Source: Methanoculleus sp. 7T
GTDB taxonomy: Archaea > Halobacteriota > Methanomicrobia > Methanomicrobiales > Methanoculleaceae
Assembly: GCF_023195915.1 (NCBI RefSeq)
Contig: NZ_JALPRP010000001.1
Location: 930,001-994,000, forward strand
DNA: 64,000 nucleotides
Direction: 5' to 3'
Of the stretch, positions 23,945-34,100 are shown piece by piece. The notes under the pieces were generated by a model that was given only the letters and a program-made list of their open reading frames with translations, ran no database searches and was not told the DNA's origin. Positions within the stretch are counted from its first letter, which is position 1, and each line of letters opens with the position of its first letter. The translations under genes were made by a program, and so were the position numbers.

Positions 23945-26900
23945 TCAGACCTCCTCTCCGGCCTTCGCCTCTTCCGGTGGCACTGGAGACTCATCTAGGG
24001 TTACCGGGGTCTCGTTCGGGGTCACCGAAGTCTCGCACGGGGTTACCGGGGTCTCGTCCGGGGTTACCGGGGTCTCGTCCGGGGTTACCGGGGTCTCGCC
24101 CGGGGTTACCGGGGTCTCGCACGGGGCCGCGCTGACCAGCCCTGCGTTCCGCGTTAACGTCCCGGACGGCGCAACGTCAAACCGATCCGTTGTTCCCGCC
24201 TCAGGGTCGACGTCGCTCCCGGATCCCGGCACAGTGAAATCGAAACCCTCCGGCGGCATAAATTGGAGGAAGTAACGCCGGTACGCACTGACGCTGAAGG
24301 TGTACTCACCGTCATCCCCGGTGATCGTCGAGCTTGACAGCGTGCCGTCAGGATTCATGAGGTCTACACAGACACCCGGAAGAACAGGCTCACCTGCGTC
24401 CCATACGCCGTCGGCGTTGGCGTCGTTCCAGACGGTGCCGGTAACAATACCCGGCAACAGCATATAGTACATCCCGGCATCCCTGACGATTGTATCATCC
24501 CCGCTGACCGTGAAAGGATCGGTCATACCGGTCACCGGGTCGACGCGGCTGTCCTCGCCAGGGTCTGTGAGGACGTAATTCTCCGGCGGGATAAATGCCA
24601 GGGAGTACTCGCCGGGCAGGAGAGGGCCGAAAAGGTACGTGGCCCCGGCGAAGTAGGCTGCGTCTCTTGTGCGGGCCGACGCCACCACAGCGCCGTCAGC
24701 GTCCAGGAGCCGGACCTCGACATCGGCCATGCCGCCCTCCCCATGATCCCAGACACCGTCCTCGTCATCGTCACTCCAGGTCGTTCCGTAGACCCATCCA
24801 TATGCTGCCGCCGGGGTTTCGGTCTGGTATTCCCCGACGAGACCCGCATTCAGGGTTTCCCCTCCGGGCTCCTCAAATCCCTCGGTTCCAAGATCCGCAC
24901 GTGCCACGTCCCCGTACATCCTGGCAGCACTGTCCAGGCCAGGGACGGTGCAGGAGTAGCCGCTTGGAAGAAGGAATTCGACGCCGCCGTAGCCCCAGTA
25001 GTACGCGCCGCTGGTCGGAAATTGGTATGAACCGTTGGAATCGGTGACTGTACCGCCGATCAGCGAGGGCTTGGTACTGAGCAGGTGGATGCGGATGCTG
25101 GGGACACCCGGGTCGCCCGGGTCACGGATGCCGTTCGCATTCAGGTCGTACCAGACCTCCCCTGAAAACGAGCGGCCGCCTCTGACCAGCCCTGCATCCC
25201 GCGTCACCGTCTCTGACGGCACAACGTCGAACGTATCCGTTGTGCCCGTCTCGGGGTCGACGTCGCTCCCGGAGCCGGGCGTGACGAATATTACCTTGAA
25301 CTGCTTCGGCGGCGCAAACCGGAGGGAGTAGCACCCTGGCTCGTCGACACAGAAAGTGTACACGCCGTCGTCCCCGGTGATCGTTGAATCTACCGGTACG
25401 CCGCCGGCACTCATGAGTTCTACGCGGATACCCGAAGAAGCGGGATCATCATTGTCTTTTACGCCGTTTGCTTCGATGTCAAGCCAGGCAATGCCGGTGA
25501 CAATACCCGGCTCCCCGGAAGGCGGAGCCTCTACAACCACCCCGGCATCGCGGGTGACCTCGGTCCCGGTGAGCTTAATGTTCCCCGTCCTCCCGGTCGC
25601 CGGGTCTGCGTCGCTGTCAAGGGTGTCATCGCTGCCCTGGCATGCGGCCGTGAAGGTGTAGCCCTGCGGCAGGCCGAAGACAAGGTAGTAGTCACCCGGC
25701 GGCAGACCGGTGAAGAGGTATCGCCCTGCCGCATCGGTCGTCGTGGCGTCGACGGGCGTGCCGTTTGTGTGGTAGAGCGTTACTGAGGCGCGGAGAAGCC
25801 CCGTTTCGTCACCATCTTGGATACCGTCTTCGTTCGTGTCTACCCAGACAAAACCGTCAACCGACCCGGTTATCTCCGGTTGCAGCACGATGAACCCGGC
25901 GTCCCACCAGTCCCGCTTCTCCCCGGCCTTGAGGGTGATCGTCTCTGTTCTGCCGGTCGTTTGATCCGCGTCGCTGTCGCACGCATCGTCGTCACCGACA
26001 CCCTGCCTCGTAAAGACCATTCCCGCCGGGGGCACGAACTTCACGGCGTAGTCTCCCGGCGTAAGGCAGGCGAAGTGATACCTGCCGTCCGCACCGGTCT
26101 TCGTTGCGGCGACCTCGCAGAGGTCTGCATCCAGGAGCGCAACGTTGACGCCCTCGATCCCCGGTTCTCCTGGGTCCTGGATGCCGTCTGCGTTGGTATC
26201 GTTCCAGACGAAGTCACCGAGCGAGGATGGTGCGACTGTGGGCATGGGCTCCGGGTTCGTCGGCGTCGGACAGTTCGCCGGCAGGCTCGACGATTTTGAA
26301 GAGGCTTTCGACACAGCCCGCGGCGTTATGGTGAATTTGACGACCCAGGCATCGGTATCCACCGGCCCCCCCTTCCCGGTCGCGTTGAACGTCCCGGCAA
26401 AGGCATACTCAGTGTTCGACACCTGGACGGCCGACGCTGCTCGGTCTCCCGGGTTGATCCCGCCGAGCGTCATGCTTCCTTTAACTCCCCCGACGCCGTC
26501 GAGTTTGACGACCCAAGCGTCACCTCCAGCCGGGTCCTTCCCGCTCTCCCCGACAAAGAGATATCCTCCGTCCGTCGTGGCGATGATCGATTCAGCAGAC
26601 TCGTTCGTCCCCGCGTCCCCATAGGTCCGGTTCCAGACGACCTTGCCGTCAGACCCCATCCTGACGACTAGGGCGTCATTTTCGGTCCGGTTGGCCGCAT
26701 CCCTCCTCATGTAACTCCCGGCAAAGACGAGACCCCCGTCCGGGGTTGCCGTGAGTGCCCGGGCGGTATCGTTCTCCGGGCCGCCAAACGTCGTGTTCCA
26801 GACCGGGGTCCCTGCGGGGTCGAGTTTCGCGACCCAGGCATCGATGGCGAACGCCCCAAACGACTCCGTGCTCCCCGCGACGGCGATGTTGCCGTCGGTC

Positions 26901-27535
26901 GTCTCAATGACCGAGTATGCGGCATCAGAGGAGCCCGGCTCTCCGAAGGTCCGGTTCCATACTTCACCTCCGGTGGCGTTGATCTTGATCACCAGGATAT
27001 CGGTAGCAGAGGACCCCGGAGGTGTGACCGTCCCGGCGACGACATAGCCGCCGTCACGGGTCTTTGCGGCCGCGTATGCCGATGCATTGATGTCGGCCCC
27101 ACCGAACGTCGTGTTCCAGATGATCCCTCCCAGGGGATCAAACATCACGACCCGGGTGCCGGTATCTTTCCGTGTGCCCCCGGTTGCCTGGGTGAGCGAC
27201 CCCGCAAAGAGGTAATTCCCATCGGTTGTGTTGACCAGTGCCCGGGCGGCATCCGCCTCACCGGCGTCGAACGTCCGGTTCCAGCGCTCGTCTCCGGTTC
27301 CGGTCAGGTTGACCACCCAGGCGTCACGTTCCCCGACCCCGAACGAACCGGTATCACCGGCGAAGAGGTATCCTTTCCCATCAGGATTCGGGAGGAGGGC
27401 GTATGCCGAGTCGTTTGCATCCGGCCCGCCGTAGGTCTTGTTCCAGGTGACCGAAAAGTCCACTGCGGCCGCGCTCGACGTTACGGCGAGCGTGCAGACC
27501 AGAAAAACTATTACCAAACTGAGATTTCGCTTCAT
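23945..27535 (-). CDS. Large secreted protein: N-terminal propeller-like repeats, SdrD B-type repeats, Thr/Pro tail
   Basis: 1196 residues with a signal peptide (about 1-26, LVIVFLVCTLAVTSSAAA). About seven repeats with WNKTYGGP and WNRTFG motifs and DGGYLFAG turns fill residues 30-410; they resemble beta-propeller or delta-60 domains of archaeal surface proteins. Five to six SdrD B-like domains follow (about 440-1130), marked by GxVWxDxNADGIxDxGE calcium-loop motifs. The tail is a series of seven-residue TPxETPV repeats. No C-terminal membrane anchor is present, so it is either released or the 3' end has been lost. A role in cell surface or adhesion is inferred. Confidence 0.88.
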   Translation of the reverse strand: MKRNLSLVIVFLVCTLAVTSSAAAVDFSVTWNKTYGGPDANDSAYALLPNPDGKGYLFAGDTGSFGVGERDAWVVNLTGTGDERWNRTFDAGEADAARALVNTTDGNYLFAGSLTQATGGTRKDTGTRVVMFDPLGGIIWNTTFGGADINASAYAAAKTRDGGYVVAGTVTPPGSSATDILVIKINATGGEVWNRTFGEPGSSDAAYSVIETTDGNIAVAGSTESFGAFAIDAWVAKLDPAGTPVWNTTFGGPENDTARALTATPDGGLVFAGSYMRRDAANRTENDALVVRMGSDGKVVWNRTYGDAGTNESAESIIATTDGGYLFVGESGKDPAGGDAWVVKLDGVGGVKGSMTLGGINPGDRAASAVQVSNTEYAFAGTFNATGKGGPVDTDAWVVKFTITPRAVSKASSKSSSLPANCPTPTNPEPMPTVAPSSLGDFVWNDTNADGIQDPGEPGIEGVNVALLDADLCEVAATKTGADGRYHFACLTPGDYAVKFVPPAGMVFTRQGVGDDDACDSDADQTTGRTETITLKAGEKRDWWDAGFIVLQPEITGSVDGFVWVDTNEDGIQDGDETGLLRASVTLYHTNGTPVDATTTDAAGRYLFTGLPPGDYYLVFGLPQGYTFTAACQGSDDTLDSDADPATGRTGNIKLTGTEVTRDAGVVVEAPPSGEPGIVTGIAWLDIEANGVKDNDDPASSGIRVELMSAGGVPVDSTITGDDGVYTFCVDEPGCYSLRFAPPKQFKVIFVTPGSGSDVDPETGTTDTFDVVPSETVTRDAGLVRGGRSFSGEVWYDLNANGIRDPGDPGVPSIRIHLLSTKPSLIGGTVTDSNGSYQFPTSGAYYWGYGGVEFLLPSGYSCTVPGLDSAARMYGDVARADLGTEGFEEPGGETLNAGLVGEYQTETPAAAYGWVYGTTWSDDDEDGVWDHGEGGMADVEVRLLDADGAVVASARTRDAAYFAGATYLFGPLLPGEYSLAFIPPENYVLTDPGEDSRVDPVTGMTDPFTVSGDDTIVRDAGMYYMLLPGIVTGTVWNDANADGVWDAGEPVLPGVCVDLMNPDGTLSSSTITGDDGEYTFSVSAYRRYFLQFMPPEGFDFTVPGSGSDVDPEAGTTDRFDVAPSGTLTRNAGLVSAAPCETPVTPGETPVTPDETPVTPDETPVTPCETSVTPNETPVTLDESPVPPEEAKAGEEV
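23997..24124 (-). repeat. Six tandem 21-base repeats in the surface-protein tail
   Basis: The unit GGGGTTACCGGGGTCTCG plus three variable bases encodes ETPVTP with one changing residue. In-frame expansion by multiples of 21 bases would lengthen the stalk without shifting frame. Confidence 0.8.
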
Positions 27536-28208
27536 ATGTCATCTCCTGGTTCGATGTCGCCCTCTCACACCCCGGTGATCGCATGCATTATCCGAAAGAG
27601 AGTGAAATGATGTGCCCGGTTAGAGATGCTGGTTGCGGGATCTACAGTTCTGGTGGTCAGTATTCATCTGTTGAGCAGTGCTTGAAATACCGTTCGCCGA
27701 GAGGATTGGCCACAATTAGCCTATGAGTATAATAATCTATCTTAGAGTCCTATGGAGACCGACACCCGGGTTCGTCGGGCCGCCTTGGAAGTCCGGACGG
27801 CAGGAGCCCTCCGGGGCCGGAACTGCCGTGCCGCCGCAGTCTCGTACGGATCAAGCCGGCGACCGCCCCGGGGAGCATCGTAGCAATGCAAAAAGAAACG
27901 GGGGCTGCCGTTTTCAACCCCGGACCGGATGATGAGCGGTTCTCCCCGTGGAGAACCGTTAATCGAGGCTGCAACTGCCATTGCCGGTACGGGTGCGACG
28001 GTTCCGATCCCGGCAATCGCAACCGCCCCCATCTACCCAACAACGGTGCCGTCTGCTACGATCTCCGGGTAATTCCACGCCGAATATCCATCCAGCCGAC
28101 ACGGAGGCGTGCAGCCGGCTCGCGTAGGTTTAAGCATATCGCACAACACCGCCGGGTAAAGGAAATGTTTTTGATATCGTCAAGGAGAGAGGCGTCTCGT
28201 GAACATCC
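27536..28208. other. Intergenic region without a recognised gene
   Basis: About 670 bases. It holds the upstream region of the surface protein, a nine-base-pair hairpin CGGTTCTCC/GGAGAACCG at 27937-27958, and GC-rich sequence with short open frames of unusual composition on both strands. No family was recognised in any frame; decayed mobile DNA is possible. Confidence 0.4.
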
Positions 28209-28625
28209 ATGGATGCAAAAAAGATCATTGCAGGGGGGTTCATCGGCGGTATAGCCCTCCTCATCGTGAACTTCGTCATCTCGGCCCTCATAATGCTTAT
28301 CGCCCCCTACGACGTCCTCGCTCTGGGCGGCATGCGCCCGGCGGACGATCCGCTGGTGCTGTTCTTCTTCGCCTATCCGTTCGTTCTGTCGTTTGCGGCG
28401 GCCATCCTATTCGATCTGGTGAAGGACGCGTTGCAGGGCCCGCCAAGCAGCAGAGGGATGATGTTCGGTGCGGCGCTCATCCTGATCTACACGATACCCA
28501 GCGTCTTCATCGCCTTCGCGTCGATGAACTACCCGGTCGGGTTCTATCTCGAAGACCTCCTCTTCGGGATAATAGGTTTTCCCCTCATCGGCGCCATCTA
28601 CGCCCTGATCTGGGAGCATCTCTAG
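28209..28625 (+). CDS. Four-helix membrane protein, function unknown
   Basis: 138 residues with hydrophobic segments at about 8-32, 48-70, 84-108 and 115-136. It starts MDAKKIIAGGFIGGIALL and ends in IWEHL. The helices contain no charged transport motif that I recognise. It stands alone between the surface protein and the convergent cca gene. Confidence 0.7.
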   Translation: MDAKKIIAGGFIGGIALLIVNFVISALIMLIAPYDVLALGGMRPADDPLVLFFFAYPFVLSFAAAILFDLVKDALQGPPSSRGMMFGAALILIYTIPSVFIAFASMNYPVGFYLEDLLFGIIGFPLIGAIYALIWEHL

Positions 28626-28713
28626 CCGGCTCTCACCCCTGTCCCGCCGGGTGCCGGTCTCGGGAGAGCTCCGCCACCCGAAACGAGCGGCGAGGGCATC
28701 GGAAGGCCCCCCG

Positions 28714-30087
28714 CTACTTCCCCGTCATCCGGCGGATCCGCGCGAGCGGCGACGAGCGTTCGAGGAACGCGGAGATGAACCCGGCAAACTCCTCCTCCCA
28801 GCACGCCGCACCGGCGTTCACCGTCCAGCCCTTCTTCATCGAGCGGCGGACATGTTTGCCGAGCGCGACGTCAAAGAGGACCTTCGACCGCAGGAGGTCG
28901 ACCGCACGGGTGAACGTCCGGGGGAGTTCCACCACGTAGCGGCCGTCCTCGATGTAGGGGCCGGCGAGGACCTCGTCGTGGACGTACTTCGCAAGGAACT
29001 TCTCGGCGTTCCCCCGCGACGAGACCGGCGGCCCGATGTGCCGGCGCATCACCGGGACCTCGTCGGCCATCAGTTCGAAGAGGAGCATGCACCGATCGTC
29101 CTGCATGCAGACGTCGATGCGGTTAGCCGGGAACCCGCTCCGCTCGAGGAGGTCGCGGATCGAATCGGCGGACTTCCGGAGTTGGGGCACCACCGTGTCG
29201 GGCGTGTAGTCGGGCGTCGCAAAGGTGATGGAGAAGAGGTACGTCCCCCGCGCCGCAAGCAGGCGGGCAAAGACCTCCCGGGTGAGCGGCGGAGACGGCG
29301 GCCGGCAGAAGAACGCCTCCGACGGCTCCTCAAGGTAACCGCGGGCGAGTTCCACGAACTCGAACATCCGCGAGAGCGAGAGCGCCGCCGCCACGTTCCT
29401 CTCAGGGTCCACGGGGTCGATGACGACGAGCGGTTCCTCGAAATCCTTCGCTCTGTGCTCCTCGATATCGATCACCTCCCCCGGTTTCCAGCAGGCGGCG
29501 GCTTTGAGGAGCGGGTGGAATCCGCCGTAGTAGATCGTCAGGATCTCGCAGAGGTAGCCCGAGAACCCCTCGGTCATGTGGTCGGACCCGTAGACCCCGC
29601 CCGCCTTCGCGAACTGCTTCAAGAGGAGGACGTCGTCGGCGTAATCGCCGATGCGGGCCCGGATGTAGCGGGTGTGAAACGGTGTCCGGTCCACGGCGCT
29701 CTTGATCTCGGTGGCGCTCGGGACCGCGTAGCAGGGGACGAGATCGATGTCCAGCGAGTTGATCGTTGCGTTGACGTAGGGGTGCTCCGCGTACTTCTCG
29801 CGCCATGCCGCGCCGAACTCCTCCGCAATCCTGCGTGCCAGAGAGAGGCCTTTCTCTTGGAGTTCCTCTCGGGGGAGGGAAGGGTCGAAGAGCATGAATA
29901 CGTCGAGGTCGCGGTCGCCCCTGATGAAGGTGTCGCGGGCGACCGACCCCACCATCATCGCCTTCGCCATCCCCGACCGCTCCACCGCCTCGATCAGACG
30001 CTCTCCCATCGTCCGGATGTAAGTCCGCTCTTCGGGCGTGGGACGGATCCGCTTGAGCACCTCCTCCTCGCAGGGGCACCGGGTCAA
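28714..30087 (-). CDS. cca: CCA-adding tRNA nucleotidyltransferase (archaeal class I)
   Basis: About 457 residues, the usual archaeal length. The catalytic site is GSVARDTFIRGDRDLDVFM, with the GS loop and the DxD metal ligands. Further archaeal features are HPYVNATINSLDIDLVP, GVYGSDHMTEGFSGYLCE and the C-terminal FARYL-type tail region. The enzyme adds CCA to tRNA 3' ends using CTP and ATP. The most likely start is a TTG at 30087 that overlaps the thpR stop (TTGA); a GTG at 30060 is an alternative. Confidence 0.93.
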   Translation of the reverse strand: MTRCPCEEEVLKRIRPTPEERTYIRTMGERLIEAVERSGMAKAMMVGSVARDTFIRGDRDLDVFMLFDPSLPREELQEKGLSLARRIAEEFGAAWREKYAEHPYVNATINSLDIDLVPCYAVPSATEIKSAVDRTPFHTRYIRARIGDYADDVLLLKQFAKAGGVYGSDHMTEGFSGYLCEILTIYYGGFHPLLKAAACWKPGEVIDIEEHRAKDFEEPLVVIDPVDPERNVAAALSLSRMFEFVELARGYLEEPSEAFFCRPPSPPLTREVFARLLAARGTYLFSITFATPDYTPDTVVPQLRKSADSIRDLLERSGFPANRIDVCMQDDRCMLLFELMADEVPVMRRHIGPPVSSRGNAEKFLAKYVHDEVLAGPYIEDGRYVVELPRTFTRAVDLLRSKVLFDVALGKHVRRSMKKGWTVNAGAACWEEEFAGFISAFLERSSPLARIRRMTGK

Positions 30088-30623
30088 AGCGGGACCTCCG
30101 CAAGATCCTCGTAGATCGATCCGCGGGGCGTAAGCGTGCTCTTCTTGAGTTTGATGCTCTCCACCCGGGCCCTCCCGAGCGGTTCGCGCGGCGTGCATGC
30201 CACCTGCGGGATGAGCGAGGGATGGAACTCCTTCACCCGTGCAAGCGTCGCATGGGGACGGAAGGGGCGGCTCTCCCGAGGAAACCCAAGCGGGGCGAGA
30301 AGGTCGTCCACCTGCCGGGCGAGGGCGGCGCTCTCCCCGGCATCGGTGATGTCGCACCAGACCACCCGCGGCCTCCGCGGGGGGTTGCAGACCGCGCAGC
30401 CGACCGTCAGTTCGAAGGGAGCGGCCTTGACGGCCCGGAGAGCCTCGATGATCGGCTCGATCCTCTCGGGTTCGACTTCTCCGAGGAACTTGAGCGTGAT
30501 GTGGAGGTTCGCAGGGTCGACGATTGCGAGCCGCCCGCCTGACTCCGCCAGGATCGCCTGGGACTCACGGACCCGCTCACGGATCTCGTCGGGCAGATCG
30601 ATTGCAACGAACGTCCTGACCAT
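30084..30623 (-). CDS. thpR: RNA 2',3'-cyclic phosphodiesterase (2H family)
   Basis: 179 residues with two HxT motifs of the 2H phosphoesterase fold: H41-ITL in NLHITLKFLGEV and H124-ATL in RPHATLARVK. ThpR opens 2',3'-cyclic phosphates and can ligate 2'-5' RNA ends. It overlaps the cca gene by four bases, a common archaeal pairing around tRNA 3'-end work. Confidence 0.93.
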   Translation of the reverse strand: MVRTFVAIDLPDEIRERVRESQAILAESGGRLAIVDPANLHITLKFLGEVEPERIEPIIEALRAVKAAPFELTVGCAVCNPPRRPRVVWCDITDAGESAALARQVDDLLAPLGFPRESRPFRPHATLARVKEFHPSLIPQVACTPREPLGRARVESIKLKKSTLTPRGSIYEDLAEVPL

Positions 30624-30793
30624 ATTACCGTACTATCGTGCCTCACTCTACAAAATGGTGATTGTCCGGTGCGGGCGCACCCGGCGGAACGCGGCGGGCA
30701 GGCGGCGGAGGAGCGGATCAGGCGCTACTTCTCCCGACGATTCGCACAGGCATCTTGGGTGCGCGCCTGTTGGGAAACAGCGTCCCACACAGA

Positions 30794-31123
30794 ATGAGAT
30801 CTGTTATAACCGTCCAGAGCGAAAACATAACGACCGAATCCGGGGGTATTACCATCTCAGATACAGCGCAATTCATCGTATATACACTAGAATTCTGCCC
30901 GAATTGCGAAATTCTCAAAGAGTTCCTGGCCTCCAAGGGCGTCTCCTTTGTCGAGTGCGACATGGCGTCCGCCGAGGCGCTGACGGAACTCCGCATGAAC
31001 GGCATATTCGTCCAGGAAGCGCCGGTGCTGCAGAAGAGCGACGCATTCTATACGTCCGGCGACCTCTTTGCCGGCGGCGCGTTCCAGGAAGACCTTGTCG
31101 CCGACCTGATCGCGGAGGCATGA
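30794..31123 (+). CDS. NrdH-like glutaredoxin of anaerobic ribonucleotide reductase
   Basis: About 109 residues with C35-PN-C38 in LEFCPNCEILKEFLASKG and a glutaredoxin fold reading on to ELRMNGIFVQEAPVLQ with its cis-proline. It overlaps nrdD by four bases (ATGA). In Methanosarcina a similar glutaredoxin next to NrdD serves as its disulfide reductant. The N-terminus is uncertain: an upstream in-frame start at 30662 is open but of poor composition, and the ATG at 30794 lacks a clear ribosome-binding site. Confidence 0.8.
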   Translation: MRSVITVQSENITTESGGITISDTAQFIVYTLEFCPNCEILKEFLASKGVSFVECDMASAEALTELRMNGIFVQEAPVLQKSDAFYTSGDLFAGGAFQEDLVADLIAEA

Positions 31124-34100
31124 GGTTGACGCGCAAGTCGACGCAGACGACCATCTTCGGGGATTTCATCCCCACCTTCCCGAAAGTCCGGACCTCGCGG
31201 GGCTACCTCCTCGACTGGGATAGGAACAGGATCGTCAGGCAGATCATAGAAGAGAGCCGCCTCGTCGAGGTCTTCTACGGCTACGAAGGGGCCGACGAGG
31301 AGACGGCACAGGATATCGCCCGGCGGGTCGAGAAGAAGATCCAGATGCTCGGGCTGCAGTCGCTCTCCGGTCCCCTGATCCGCGAGATCGTCAACATGAC
31401 GCTCCTTGAGCGCGGGCTTACGTCCTACCGCAACGTCTGCACGAGGGTCGGGACCCCGGTCTTTGATGCACACCTCATCGATGTCGGGCGGGGGTTCGAG
31501 GCGCACGACAACGCCAACCTCCAGGAGAACGCCGAGACGTCGCACAAGAAGAAGGCGGACAAGATCAGTAAGGAGCAGTACCTCCTGCAGCTCCCCCCGG
31601 ACCTTGCGGACCACCACCTCCGCGGCGACCTCCACATCCATGACCTGGAATACTTTGGTACGCGCCCGTTTTGCATCGACGGGAACACAGCCATACCGGT
31701 ACGGACGGGCAACCGCATCCGGAGCATCCTTCCTGCCGAACTCATGTTCCCCGGTGACGAATGGCGCCCTGAAGACCTCTCCGCGCTCACACCGCAGGGC
31801 TGGAGGCGGGTCGGCAAGGTGACCCGCCGGAGGGTGAAACCAGGCGAGATGCTCCGGGTCCGGACGTCGAGCGGACAGTCGCTCTCGGTCACCGGGGAGC
31901 ACCGGATTCCGGTTCGCACCGGAGACGGTATGGCCGTTCGCCGTGCCGACGAGGTGCGCGCCGGGGACGTCCTCTACAGGATCCCGAGGACCGACGCCAT
32001 CCGCGGAGAGACCATAGAGGCGATCGATCTCATCAGGGAACTGCCTGCATCGGTGCCGGCCGACCTCCTCGAGAACGTCTATGTCCGCGGTGCCGAAGAG
32101 ATATTCGTCGAAACGGTGCGGACCGGGCGGGCCGCCACGTACACGGAGATCTCCCGGACGCTCGGGGTCGAGCACCGGCAGCAGTGGTACACCCGCGGGA
32201 TCATGCCGATTGCTCTCTTTGCAGCCTTCTCTCGCCGCTATGGCGTCGAAGACTACAGCCGGGTCACCGTCGGGGTCACCGGGAGCGAACACGAACTGCC
32301 TGCGGTTCTCACGCTCACGCCGGAACTCATCCGCCTTCTCGGGTTCTTCGTCGCCGAAGGCAACTACAACGTCTCGTTAGAGGCCGGGCAGTACAACCTG
32401 GCGATCACCGAGAACGCCCAGGCACCCGCGATCCAGACGGCGGCATGCACCAGCCTGAACACCTTCGCAACACTCGCCGGAGGCACCCCCGACACCGCCA
32501 CCATTTACGGGGTCGAGGTGGAACGTAACCGGGCCCTGCAGGTCTACTTCGGCGGAAAACTCGCCTACCTGCTCTTCCGCTACGTCTTCGGCATTCCCGA
32601 GGGAGCGGCCGGAAAACGCCTCCCCTGGATAGTCTATCATCTCGACGACGTGCTCCTCCACGAGTTCCTCTCCGCCCTCTTCACCGGGGACGGCTCAGCC
32701 TATTATCGCCCCGAGAAGTCGGACTGCATCGTCAACTACACCTCCGTCTCCCCGGCGCTCCGGCAGGAACTCTCGCTCCTGCTCACCGCGCTCGGGATGT
32801 CGCCCCACATCGTCGAACTCTACGGCGAGGAAGAGCGGCGGACGCTCTATAGGCTCCAACTCAACGGGCGCAAGAACATAGAGACGTTCGCCCGGTACGC
32901 CACGTTCCTTGACCGGAGGCAGGACCATATCGACGGTTTCCTCTCCGCAGTCAAGGAGGGGCGAGGCCGGGAGCGGGAGGAGACCGTCGTCGAGGTCTCC
33001 CCGACGGAGCCCACCGGCGAGTACGTCTACGACTTCTTCCTCACCGGCGACGGGACCGAGGAGAGCCATACGTTCTATGCCTCCGACGGCCTGCTCATCC
33101 ACAACTGTCAGGATTGGGACCTGCGCTACTTCTTCTACTACGGCCTGATGCCCGACGGCAACGGGACGAAGGCCTCGGTCGCCGGCCCCGCAAAGCGGGC
33201 CGAGGTGGCGGTCCTCCACGCGGTCAAGGCGCTCGGCTCGGCCCAGACGAACTTCGCCGGCGGCCAGGGCTACTACAACTTCCTCACGTTCATGGCGCCC
33301 TTCTTCGAAGGGATGGACTACGGCGGGATCAAGCAGTTGATGCAGATGTTCGTCTACGAGATGACCCAGATGATGGTCGCCCGGGGCGGCCAGGTCGTCT
33401 TCTCGTCGGTCCAACTCTCTCCGGGGGTCCCCACGCTCTGGAAGGACAAGCCCTGCGTCTACCGCGGCAAGGTCTGGGACGGGAAGCAGGCGCCGCTCCG
33501 GACCTACGGCGAGTTCGAACGGGAGGTCAGGCTCCTCTTCAAGGCGCTGATGGAGGTCATGCTCGAGGGAGACTACTGGGGCAAGCCCTTCTCCTTCCCG
33601 AAACCAGAGATCAGCATCGAGCCCGACTTCCTCAACGAGAACGAGGAGTTCAACCGGGAGCACCCCGACCTCCCCACCTACCACGACCTCTACCTGATGA
33701 CCTTTGAACTGGCGTCAAAGTACGGCACCCCTTACTACGACAACCAGATCCCCCCGTACCGGGGCGCCGGAGAGGGAATCTCGTGCTACCAGTGCCTCGC
33801 GGGCGACGAACTGGTCCCGGTGGCCGACGAAGGCGGAAGGATCGCCGTCAGGACGATCAGGAGCCTCTTCGATGCCGCGGCAAAGAACGGGAGGCGGATC
33901 GACTCGTTCGGCACGGAACTCGCCTACTACGACGGCAAGGCCCCGAGCGTCGACTTCACGACTCTGGAGTCGTCTCTCCGCCCGTTCCATGGCGTGATGC
34001 GGCAGCGGTACACCGGGGACCTCCTCCGGATCACCCTCGAGTCGGGCCGGCGGATCACCGTCACGCACGACCACCCGGTCTACACCCTCAACGGGGGAAG

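Noticed and set aside
23997-24124. Regular 21-base repeats considered as a CRISPR array
   Set aside because: There are no unique spacers; the repeats are in frame within a coding sequence and encode TPxETPV.
27723-27960. Possible 3' end of tnpB or its guide RNA
   Set aside because: No zinc-finger cysteines or RuvC motifs are seen in any frame; only a hairpin is visible, so the link to the TnpB remnant at 23.3 kb is not supported.
28651-30114. A 487-codon plus-strand frame
   Set aside because: Antisense to cca, rich in Arg and Pro, no recognisable domain.
30662-30793. N-terminal extension of the glutaredoxin
   Set aside because: The extra 44 residues are Gly/Arg-rich, unlike glutaredoxins, and overlap the promoter region of the pair.
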